From Pelodera strongyloides (lineage: Eukaryota; Nematoda; Chromadorea; Rhabditida; Rhabditidae): a DNA stretch of 64,000 bases. How positions within the stretch are numbered: the stretch's first letter is position 1; the number at the start of each line of letters is the position of its first letter. Under the pieces are notes generated by a model. It was not told the origin of the DNA. It saw only the letters and a list, made by a program, of their open reading frames with translations, and made no database searches. The stretch lies in NCBI GenBank assembly GCA_036852015.1, contig JAANDG010000098.1:1-64000 (forward strand), written 5' to 3'. Of this stretch, positions 23,410 to 35,000 are shown piece by piece. Both the position numbers and the translations under genes were made by a program.

Positions 23410-25034
23410 TGGGATTGTTTGTGTCCTTTGAGGACGTCGGAGCATTATTATGTGCATAATTCGACACTTTCAACTTCTCATTCCATTTATTTTATCAAAC
23501 ATTTTATATCTCATTTAACCTCAAGGTCTTATACTAATTCTCCTACTATTCTACAACTTGTAAACTCGTTTTATACTTTCACTAATACGGTGATACCCCC
23601 AACGTCTATCATTGTTTTGTGGTCCGTCTTTGTATATTGCAACACGGTACTTTTGTATATATAAGTGGGATGCCAACTTTGTTCTCATTCTAAACTAATT
23701 TTGCGTACAAGTTGGCCCTGCCTTGTGTAAATAATGATTTTATGTATTGATTGTTTCTTATCGTCCTACAAAGTACATTCATGTCGATGTTTTATATCTT
23801 GTGATTTAACGTTTAAGTTGAAAGCCTTCACACACCAATTACCGTGCTAGTCTCCTGTTTTATACTACTGTAAATCGATACGGATATATGTAGCAGTTCG
23901 CCTCTTTCTACTGATTTGTGTCTACCAATTGCTGAGTGCTTCTTAATTTGCAACAACTTACAAAGTTTTTCATACAATGAGATCACCCTCGGTGTAAATC
24001 TTATTAAAAGAAAACCACTACCCGGACAAGCGAGCTGCCGAGCCCGCAATCATAAGCTTCAACAGCAGCATTCTTCTGTGAATCTTTTTTTGTACATTAT
24101 GTGGTTCTATGAAATATTCTTTGAGTCTTGTGATGTTAACGACAATACTGTGAGTGACTTTATTTGGTTTAATGTAACACTGTACCAGTTTCAACCTAGC
24201 ATAAGCCTTCGCACTTCATCACAATCCTGTATTCACCTTCTAGAAATAAACAGTTTTCTTCGATGTTAAACACAATGTACCAAACAAACTGAAACATCGG
24301 CGACAATTGGTGTTCGATAATTTCCCCGCAATTGTCACATCATTACTGTCCATTACTTTAGATAATTGTAATTGGCCAAAGAAAGCAACCAAAGAACATT
24401 CATGCTACAACCTACAGTCCTATACTCGCTATTTCACACATTGTTCGTGTTCCTGATAAGTGTGATCAATTGATTTTGTGCATTTTTTTTTGCCGAAACA
24501 GGAACCCCAAATTCACTCTTTCATAGTGCTCTTTAAAAATTACAACGCAACTTTCTGTTGGGATCTTAGTTTTCGAAATGTTACACATAAGTGATACTTT
24601 ACACATAAGTGATACTTTTTCATTGTTCAACATACAAAAAGTCGATCAAAAAGACAAATCAAAAAATTGACACCGAGGATTATCGTATGAAAACCAGCTA
24701 TTCTTATCAGAATTTTGACGCAGCGGTCTCTGATCCCGACAAACAAAATTTCGCCGATACATATGTTTGCGCGTAATATTGAACAAAGCATCCAGACTTT
24801 TTAAAACACTGAGTTCCTTTGAACTTTAACAATGTTAGTTTTCCAGTGTGCTTCGTATACATTTATTGTTGTGAAGATATATATTGATGTATCTATATAT
24901 TACTCCTTTGTGTCCATTTTCTGGAGAAAGACAAATGTTTTATGCTTAAACAAACTTTTAGGAAGGCTGTGCGTATTGAAGAACACAATTAAATTATGAA
25001 TTATATCAAGAAAACGTTTAAATATGTTCGAGAG
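23410..25034. other. Intergenic, non-coding
   Basis: 1.6 kb between the AMMECR1 and transporter genes. Only a perfect short tandem repeat (TTACACATAAGTGATACT twice at about 24581-24617) stands out. No exon with support. Confidence 0.5.
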
Positions 25035-28000
25035 ATGGACGTCCGTGTTGAACCACTGATATTTCTCCTCGCATTTGCGAACACTGCTAAGTGAGGGTTT
25101 TTATATAAAAATAATATTTCTATGAGGGGTATTATGAGATAGGGAGTCTAGAATGGCATAGGTGAGAAAGACACAGTTTTGTAGACGCACCTCAACGCTT
25201 TATTTTTTTGATCAACGATACTGAGTGGATTCTTTAATATAAAAATATACCATATTTCGACGTATCAATTACCGAATGAGGGTTTGACTAGATTTGGTCT
25301 GCATATAGCCTCGGGAAGTCATGAGATATTGAGAGACAGACCAGCATAGATGAGAAAAATATTTTTCAAGACGCACCACAACTATTGTTCCAAACGACAT
25401 TTTCAGAAGTATTGTTACGCCTTCATTGAGTGAAGATAAAATGAGGCGAGTTTATCCAGCTCCTCCAGGACTTCACGACAAAGAACTGAAGAAATTCTAC
25501 AATAAGAAAATGGTTTTATGGGATCAAAATTACGAATACGTTAATCTACCAATCGCCTGCATAGTTGGAATAGTTTACGGTACGGCTGGCTATTATGTTT
25601 CACTACTGCAAGAATTTGCGGTATTTATTATGATATTGTATTGTTGATTTTCGGAACTAATTTTTTGCTAGCCGTAAAATAAGTTTCATGGACGCTGAGA
25701 ATAAGTGATTACACGTTAAGTTAAGCAGAAATAAGAAAAACTGGTTAGCTAAAGTATGGCGAAAGCTACCGAAACTGGTCGAAACGCCAGCTATGCATTC
25801 AAAGATACCAGCTGTTTAGGTGGATTCAGTGACCACCACGGAAGGAAGATACCGATGTTAACTGGAATTCTCAGCTGTCTTGTAGAGACAGCAATTAGGA
25901 TACTCGTTTGGTAAGTTTGTCATTCATATACCTGTGCACCTATTCATAACATCCATACATAACATCCACAACAAATTATTTCTGTTTAGTCCATGCACAA
26001 GGCACCTGCAAACCCCGATACTCGTTTAGGACACTGTGAAGGTTGTATAACATGCGATATAAATAGGAGAAAAAAGTTGTCTAGGATATTGTTGCGTTGG
26101 TTATGACAGCCTCTCACTTTTACAGGAGTCAGGAAACCGACATCGCACTTCAGTGGCTATTTGGAAGCGCTGTTGTTGCCGGCCTACTAGGGGACTTTCT
26201 CTTAACGATGAGCTGTATAAATGCTTACGTTACTGATCAATTTGATGACAAGCATAGGGTATGTCGTTGTAACACAATACATTGTTTTCAAGAAATGCCC
26301 TTCCTTTCGCCTATGCTCTTAAACCAACAGTAGCCGAGTTTTTTTTGTGAATACTGGGACAACCAAGAACGCCTTACCACTCTGGCGGTATTAAGTTACT
26401 TAGGGTTTTATGCGAGTAGCCACTTATTAAGTTACTTAGGGTTTTATGCGAGTAGCCAGTTTACCTCCTTTTTGTGAAATTATAAACTTTTTGTGAAACT
26501 ATAAATACTAGTTTACTTATATTTGCGATACACATCTGATAATAACAATATAATATTGAATAATATAGCTATCGATTCGAATGGTTGCTGTTTCAATTAT
26601 CTTCTCGTTGGGGTCTTTTTGCGGTTCTCAAGCATCGGACGCACTGTTGAATGTTATCAGTCATATCGAGCTCTTGTACATTGTTGAGGGTGAGTCCAGT
26701 TTGTTTATCAACACGTCTTTTAACCGGGAGGAAAGAAATGTCAGCGAGAAGTGGTCTGGTTAACTACAGTGTAATTAAATAGTAAATTGCAAAAGACTAC
26801 GGCACGCTCAGCGCTTGAAATCCAGTGCGATTAGCGCAAGCCGGCGATGTTTGTTTTGAGATGTTAACACATGAAACTTCCATTCCAGGCATATTTGGCC
26901 TTTCATTCATTGCCGGTCTTCTGATATTGGAACAGAAAATCCCTCACAAACCGTTGATCGAGGAAGACGAGGAAGGAATACAGGCAGAAAGGTTGGAGTA
27001 TGAAATATGTTTTATAGTTTATTGTCATTGTTCATAAATATTGCCCTTTCCTTTTGTCACGATCCCTATGATGCATGTAAGCTACTTTGGCATTTTGCGA
27101 GCGAATTTAACAAGTAAAAGTAACCAAACCACACACAGTGTATCTATAATTAGGACTACAGCCAACACAGAGATGTACCTTATAGTACTTTAGGAAGGGT
27201 GCAAAGCAAATCGTCTTCGAGTCTTTCTACTCAATTTATGATGCGGCCAAGATTTTCGTGAAACCCAGAAGCGGTCATCGACGTGCTTTTTTGTTGCTTT
27301 GCTTTCTAGCCAATTTCCTTGACCAATTTGTGTTTGGAGAAGAAAAAAGTGAGCTTTTTTTCCGCTTTTAACCTTTTTTTCAAACTTCAAATTATTATTT
27401 GCCTGTGAGGATAGCAAACTACAACCAGCAACAGCTTACCTGGCTTTTGTCGTTACTATGAGAGGATTTTATTGAGATTAGTTATTTATAATGCGCTGCT
27501 TTCAGTCAAAATGCTCTTTGTGTAAAAGTACTAACGAAAGATTTACTATTTTTGTCCCCTAAGCACTACATCCGTAGGTTTGATCGGTACCTATACGAGG
27601 TTATCGCCGTTCAATTGGTCCACACACGATTACGCCACTTACAAATCTTGGCGACCGATCGTTCGTAAGTTCACTCAAATATTTTTTCGATCAAACTTGT
27701 CTACTGACGCCACAATCGCTAGTCTTCAAGTTAAATAATATGATTTATTGTACAACAACAGAAAGAGTAATATGTAATCAACAATGGAAACCAAATCCCA
27801 CACAGTAGAGGGGCAACTTTCTACATACGTAACGTTCAACTATAACACTGCGAATATGCCAAATCATTAATGAATGGTCAACCATTTTTGTTTCCAGAGA
27901 TTGTCGGCATGTTTCTGAGTGTGCTGATTTTGAAAAAGTTGATGAAGCTGAAGGACACGTTCATCATTTGCATGGCGATTGCCAGTATGGGTGCTTGCGT

Positions 28001-29101
28001 CATTGCGATTGGATTGGCGCAAGCATCGTGGATCATCTACCTGTCGCTGCCTATGGGAAGTCTTCATGGAATGCTCAATCCGCTCACTTACGCATTCATG
28101 TCCTGTTTAATCGAACTGGATGAGGTAGGAGAACTACAGGTTCTATATATATAAAAGGTTCAGGCCCAGGAAAATTGGATGCGGTGAAAGTTTAGAGAGG
28201 AAAATATATTAGTAGATAACCATGTAACTACATTGTATGATATTCAAAGCGGTTAATTATTAAAACTACGACACTAAATTTCGAACATTGGATTTTTTTG
28301 CCAAATTCTTATTGCATATTCATACGTGCATTTGTGTAGAGTTTGGGAAGCTACTTCGTTTTCTGCGTAATGGAACACGGTTTTCACAGTCATAATTACT
28401 TGCGCTTTCTCACAAAAAACGGCATGACATTTGTAAGTGACAGTTTAAATAAAAGTGTAACTAATTTTGCTTGCGCACAACCACCTTAATGTGTTTCGTA
28501 ATACGGGGATTTAACCACAGGTACAATGCACTGTTTTCACATTAATTCGACAGTGAATAAAATATAGCATTAAGATTTGATGTATAGTTCGGGCTCATTT
28601 TTGTGGCACACAAGTTCTATAGTGTTCCAAATTAGCATCAACCACATGACTGTTTTCAGGTCGGTAAAGCATTCGCGATAGCTTCGATCGCTCAAAAGCT
28701 AGCTGGTATTGCACAAACAGCCATTTTGCAGAATATTTACACTGCGACCGTGGATTGGTACCAGGTGAGCATAATTTAGTAAGGATGTTTTGATTTAATG
28801 AGCCTATTTGCTCAACGAACGCACCGAGCAGAAAAAAAAGCATTAATCTCAGCTGTACTTAATGGGATTTGCGAAATTTACCGCTTCTTATTTGCAAGAT
28901 TATCGGATCAGTTGACATGATTTTCCGCAGTATTTTATTTTATATTCAATACAAGCACCATGGTTTCAGGGTTTCGTTTGGTTGCTGATGGGCGGTGTAA
29001 GTTTCATTGCCGTTGGAATCTACGCCTTCGTTCATATTGTGGCCACACGAGAAGGAATCCAAATTCAGCGTTCGAGCTCGTCTACCGCAACCAGTGCATA
29101 G
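25035..29101 (+). CDS. SLC46-like major facilitator superfamily transporter
   Basis: Eleven exons: 25035..25090, 25407..25579, 25820..25910, 26126..26258, 26569..26689, 26889..26991, 27194..27348, 27578..27664, 27898..28124, 28660..28764, 28970..29101. Total 1383 nt, 460 residues, with every phase matching. Start M-D-V-R-V-E-P-L-I-F-L-L-A-F is the typical SLC46 first membrane segment. The MFS loop 2-3 signature is G-F-S-D-H-H-G-R-K (exons 2/3 join). Further membrane segments follow in order; a central cytoplasmic loop (E-E-D-E-E-G) separates the two halves, and an N-W-S site lies in a likely luminal loop after TM7. The SLC46 family includes the proton-coupled folate transporter and lysosomal solute carriers; the substrate here is unknown. 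The last exon ends with a short Ser/Thr-rich tail. Introns range from 68 to 535 bp. Confidence 0.93.
26387..26461. repeat. 37-bp perfect tandem duplication in an intron
   Basis: The block ATTAAGTTACTTAGGG...GAGTAGCCA occurs twice back to back inside the intron between transporter exons 4 and 5. It is short, perfect and non-coding. Confidence 0.8.
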
Positions 29102-29510
29102 AACAATAGCACTTCGCCGACATTAAACGAAGACGTAGCTTCTGAAAACGGCTGATTGTGTCTTTGCATAAATGTCTATCGTCATTTGTGTAGTTTATGC
29201 GCCGCATTGTGTAGTTTCCAAAAATAGGCCTTTGACAACTTTGAAACAACAGCGCCCACGTTCTGTGGCTCCAAAAAGTATGTTTGATCTCCACTGATGT
29301 ACATGTGCACATCATTCTATTTTCTTTTCATCGTTTTGTAATCAAGTGCTGGTCGAACTATCCATTTCTAGTTAATCTTCCAAAGAGCCCGCTTATTCTG
29401 CCTATACGGTGTGTCCCTGGCGGCTTATCCGGGTCCAGATACAGTTTCTCCCATTAGTCCCGCCCACTGGTCGGGCGTCCCAACTTCACATTTGTTTCAC
29501 ATTCCAAAGT

Positions 29511-30541
29511 ATGGCTCGTGTCCTTCTAGCCGGCCTTATGGTCTGCCTCATGACTACCCTGGTCTCCAGCTGCTTCCTCAATTCCTGTCCGTATCGAAGA
29601 TATGGAAGAAACGCGCAATGCTCTCCGTGTGGTATGTGCATTGTTATAAAATATAAAAATAAAGCTTTAACGCCTCACTACCGTGTTCCTTTGTTCGAGG
29701 CAGGTTCATTACAGTGTTCAAAGCTTTTGTGGCTCCACAAAAGGAACCCCTAATAAGCAGTAGCTTACAAATTGACCGACGTCTTCGGGCTATTGTCAGG
29801 AGGGATCGCCCACTATTCCCTCCCCGTGTGTTGGTATCAGTATCGATTGGATGAGCTGAATCCTAAGCTGAGAAGAAAGCGAGCGACAACAAATTTCATA
29901 ATAGCAGTTCCTCTTTTTATAGCAAGCACGGAAATTCATAATTTCATAATTTCCAAGTTGAGCAGATGGATGAGGCATACGGATCTATCTATGTTCATTG
30001 ATCTGCTTTCCAGGAACAGCGCAAGATGGTATCTGTGTGTCTGAGGGACAATGTTGCACGTCGACAAGTTGCTTCCTTTCCACCGAATGCCCTCGCAGTG
30101 CCGTATGCCCACGACGATTTTGCAAGGTGAGGTGTCTTAATTTTACGCATGCATACTTTCCGCACACACGTTTGTTACACGAGTCATCATTTCACTTATC
30201 TCGATAGGCAGCCACCATCAGTTGTCTCTTTTCGTCAAAAACCTTTTCGAAATCAGAATTTATTTATCTTGGTTATTTTCCAGATGCTTCACGCCTCCGG
30301 CTTCTGTCTCTCGTCGATGCTTTGCTGCACAAACGGTATGCAATTTGTTTCGTTTTACCTTGCGTAGTAGCATTGCTTTACCATTCTAGCTAATCCATGT
30401 ACCGGTAGATATTCTTTAATCCATAATAATGCCAGAGCCTTGACATTGGACTTATAAAATGAGGTGCCATTTGAAGCTCGCAACAACAAAGTGCATCTTT
30501 TTTTTGTAGAATTCTGCCAACGCAACGTGCAGTGTCTATAG
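29511..30541 (+). CDS. ntc-1: Nematocin (oxytocin/vasopressin-like) precursor
   Basis: Exons 29511..29631, 30014..30126, 30284..30335, 30510..30541; 318 nt, 105 residues, phases consistent. A signal peptide (M-A-R-V-L-L-A-G-L-M-V-C-L-M-T-T-L-V-S-S) is followed directly by CFLNSCPYRRY and then G-R. The peptide is, from memory, the same as C. elegans nematocin: a disulphide ring between Cys1 and Cys6, and a Gly amide donor with an Arg cleavage site. The remainder is a cysteine-rich neurophysin-like domain (C-S-P-C-G, C-V-S-E-G-Q-C-C, C-F-L-S-T-E-C, A-V-C-P, F-C-L, C-C-T-N, C-Q-R-N-V-Q-C). In C. elegans the peptide acts through NTR receptors in male mating and in gustatory learning. The stop is TAG at 30539. 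The gene is convergent with the tetraspanin gene. Confidence 0.97.
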
Positions 30542-32079
30542 CTGATGATGCTTTGTCGAGACAACGCCGAGCCACATTTCTTTAAAAAGGAGCATTCAAT
30601 CAATAAATGTTCTTGTTATTTTATATCATTCAGTACCGAACTATATTCTGTTCTCAAGCAATGTCATGCTTCCACTAAATTCATACATTTTGTTTCTTGT
30701 TCAAAAACAACACAAAATCACTGCTACGAAATTGATTGCATATTAACGCGCATGTCGAGTATCCCCCAGTATTACTTGCCAGTAGCTCCATAACATGACA
30801 AAACGTTTATTACGAACATAAAAATGTATTGTGCAAGTTTTGTCAAGATAAGACTACTTTCTCTCACCATACAACTCATGTGCATATAAGCTCTCTTTAT
30901 CATCGACATCTTTCATCATAAAAGTGAAAGGTCCTTTATTAATTAGTACAAGTGCTCTGTAACCATACAACCATGCAACTAATAAAGAAGAATACTACAA
31001 CTGTTTCGTTGTCATTCTTGTTGATCACATTCCAAGTAATACTTTGACTTTCGTTAGGCGTAACGCCCACCTCTTATCCCTATAAATCCAACAGCTCATA
31101 CAAAACGAAACACTTTATTTAAAACCCGAGTAACATCATAAGACAAGATGCAAAAGCGAGAGCAACAATGGTAGAAAGAACGAGCACAACAAATCTCAAG
31201 ATGGCAGTTTTACTTTAGACATAAACTGTGGTAGCGCAATGAGTTTTCAGGGACGTACACTTCACGCTATGAAGAATTCACAAAGAGAAATGAAAAATAT
31301 TGTTCAACGTATAAACTAGCAAAAAATTTCTTACATTAAAGCGCATGTAAACTTTACCAAATAATGCGGAAGACATACACTTCAAAACTAGACATAGTTG
31401 ATGTACTAAAAAGACGGAACAGTTAGTGTACGTAAAGTGTAATGGGCTAAAACATCGTTAACTGGATATTGCGCGAGAGCGTATTTATGTAGTGACGTTA
31501 GGTGTCGACGCTAAGGGTGCGTTATTTTAATTAACGGATGAATGAAAAAGTGTATGATATTGTATGATATTAAGGCGATCAAAAGCTTACAGGCATTATT
31601 AGCGCCATTGGATGAAACTGACTTGCGAGGAAAAGAGTAGAAAGAAAGGACGGTTTCTAATTTGAAAGTGATGGGGTAAATTCAGCGAATTCAATGAGAT
31701 TTCCAAGATTTCTGACCAAGCGTTGGCATTTGAGTTAAGTGCGAGATTACGTGCATCACCGAATTATTGTTTAAAGAGATGAGACACTAAGGAAAGAAAA
31801 GTATCTATAATGAACGCATTAACAGCACCGCGAATAACATGGCAATTAGAACAAAAGAGCTGAGTTTGCGTAGACACTTACTCTCTTCGGCGGACGACTC
31901 TTTAATAGAGAAGACCGAATATCAGTCAAAGATCGTTCACGGAAGAAACAGTGCGGGCAGTGCGCATATCGTATCAAGACCCGATAACAATACGCCGCAG
32001 TTGGAAACTGGAAGACTTTTCGGTGAATGGCTGGCAATAAACATGTTGACAAGTGTTATTTGTCCTATAGAAGGCATTT
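30542..32079. other. Intergenic between convergent genes
   Basis: Holds the 3' ends of the nematocin gene (plus) and the tetraspanin gene (minus). An AATAAA lies near 30601, about 60 bases after the nematocin stop. No other supported feature. Confidence 0.45.
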
Positions 32080-35000
32080 TTAGCTGGCGGCTTTTGTTGG
32101 TTTCCCAAGATCTGACTGTTGAAGAACCCATTGACGAGTGCGCGCATCGGCTGCAGGATTGCCTGATGTTGTGTTGGGTGTTGCAGTTGGCGGTTGACTT
32201 GTTCGTCGCTTCTCCTTTCTTGGAGGTCCTTCGAGGTTAGGCACGGCGGACTGAAACAAATCAAATTAATTTAGTATCGCATTCTTCTTATAACACAAAC
32301 GTCTTGATGATGCCCTTCCTATTATGTCCTAAGACAATAGACTTTCATCATACTGATAAATACCGTACCACTTGTGCATTGCCTCTAGGTGAACTGCTTG
32401 CCGCTCTGTGTTTCTTTCTAATATGAGAAGGTGGTTGCGTGGGCGGTGGGCTGTTTGGTAAAGGAGGAGCCATATTGTCCGGAATCTGCAAGATTGATAC
32501 CTGTTTATCAGATAAAGACTTACAACATTTCCAAATTCTAAAGTGCTTGTTAAATTAAGATTGCATACGCCCTCGTGAGGAACTTATGTATAATCTGGCG
32601 TAAAGGAAATCAGCTCTGGCAATGTTGGCAGATTTAGCAGAGATTTAGCTTAGAGATGGATTAGTTAACTTTGGATCCGCAGGAATATCATGAAATACTA
32701 AACCATTCGTGGATATCGAATATAAACAAAAGGAGGTATGTTTCTCAAAATGCTGCAGAAGATATTATTTTATTGTTACCTTCTCGAATACTGGCATTTG
32801 TCCGTCTTCCATTGTTTTGAATGGGTCGCGGAACCTCTGACGCTCTTGCCGATCCCGTTTCCTTCTTCTCTCGTTTCTACGCGCTTCTCGCTCAAGCAAG
32901 TACCTCTGGTGGTCAATTTGCTTGGCCAAAATGTTTGATACGCAGACGGAGAGACACTGAAATCACAAAATACAACTGCGTGTGTCTCTGGTTACCAAGC
33001 CAAGGTAGAAGTCGAGATCGTGAACTGTCTAATTCAGAGCATGACCTACCACAGGTAGAATAATGACAGCGACGATGGCACCAATATGCACTGCGTGACT
33101 TTCAAAGACACTGCGTAATGGCTGTAGACATCCTCGCGTGTGGATATCAGACTCCAGATCTTGTGGTCTCTATAAGATAACAGGTGTTATGAAAATGCGT
33201 GTAGTGTTTGTGCTGAACACTAACAAGCGGACTTCGTGTTTCGACCATCACAACAAAGGCAACATTATAGGAAACGTAAGAAATTTGGTGACGGTTCCCT
33301 GAATTTTTTTCGTGAGCTATCCCGTTTGGTGACTTTTTCGTGACCAAGTTTTTTTCGAAAACCGCGGTCAACTTTTCAGCACATAGCCACCAAATGGTCA
33401 CTGACCAGTCCCCAAATGGTTTTTTTCGATGAAAACCCTTTGGTGACCGGGCCGTGACGGGCTTTCTGTGGTTTGGGCAATTATTCCTTTTTCCTTTGAT
33501 TTTTTGCAAAACAATTCCTACCTTTGTTAGTGCGTTTCGCCAGCATTCCAGTGACCTCATTGCAGGAAGAAGGGGATTCGATGAGCCAGCCTGAAAATAT
33601 GTTATATGTAAAAAAAGCATGGTTGAAGATGATTGTTGTGACGTTTCTACGTTTCACAACGACTAAATCCAAATAACTGATCACCATTTCAGCATATTCA
33701 AACCTCCCGCCGTATGCAGATTTGGTGATATAGGTCTCTGCACATCAATGTGCAGAGTTGGCAGTATATATACGTGGCTAATTCCAGATATGGTTATTAC
33801 TCTCGATGTAGAGTTCGCAGCTCAAGTCTGCCGTTCTTCAGCGCTCAGTGTGCGCCACGTCTCCCGTCTTCTCTTGGCAGCTCAAGTCTGCATTCTTTGC
33901 GCTCAGTGTGCGCTACCGTATCCCGATCGTCTACCAGCTCAATTCTGGACCGTGTTTCATCATCGCCTAATACTGCCTTGCTCTATCCAACGAAATAAAC
34001 TGTTGTACATTATCCGTGTACTTAAATACCTGGTGAAGGGACTACGAGAGTTTATACTCTTTTTATGGTGCCACGAACCGATAACTAAAGTCGGAAACCC
34101 AAATTTGTGCATAATACTGCACAATCGAAAAATACACAAATCTCTCGTGCTTGTCAACGGCTAAAAATACACGAATCTCTCGTGCTTGTCAACATTTAAA
34201 AATACACAAATCTCTCGTTCTTGTCAACGGCTAAAAATTCTGAAATCTTTCGTGGATTACAGGCTAAATAATTCAACTCTCTTGTGAAAATTTATTGATC
34301 AGTAACGAGTGAATAATTGATTATCATCCAGCCGCCACGTCTTCTATCGATCGAATACTTCAAGATGTCGCCGAAGCAGACGACGTTCCGAGGGAAGATC
34401 CTAAAATGTAAAATGTCTGAGTTGATTAAATCAGCAGAGAAAAATTGCTTTGCAGCAAAGACAATTATTGAACAGGATTGGGCTGAGATGTTCGAGTTCA
34501 AGAATATTTGGCTCAGAACTAAATTAATTGTCCTTACGGAAACCTTCGAAGAGCAAGCTAAGCTCCTAGAGGACGAAATGATTGAACTTGGTAAGTGTCT
34601 ATCAACATCTGATATGACAACATTCACCAAAGAAATCCAGTTCAGTGACATCTACATAAGCTGTCATAATCTACTGAGACAACTGAAACTTAAAAATCGG
34701 ACATGTGAGGTTGAAGCGGAAAGAATGAAATTTCGCGATCATTCTGACAAATCAAAATCCGCGATAATTCGACGCGTGCAAAACTACAGTTCGAGTCACA
34801 TGGATGCACAAGGTGACGCAAAAGCGGACTGCGTAAAAATTGCAAATGAAACAAGGCAGGAACAAGCCAAAGCAAATGGGACAAATTCAGCTCACAGATT
34901 GGAAACTCACCAGGTTCTTGAAGTGATGAGCTTGCAAGCAACGAACAGAGTCGAATACACTCAAAATGACTACCAAATTGAAAAGTCGAGAAACTCGCCT

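Noticed and set aside
33290..33480. Repeated TTTGGTGAC / GTCACCAAA words
   Set aside because: Short inverted words without clear ends or a target duplication; too degenerate to call a MITE.
33748..34164. 138-codon plus-strand ORF, repeated at 36253-36600
   Set aside because: It lies almost wholly inside the LTRs, crosses the TATA box, AATAAA and PBS, and repeats only because the LTRs do.
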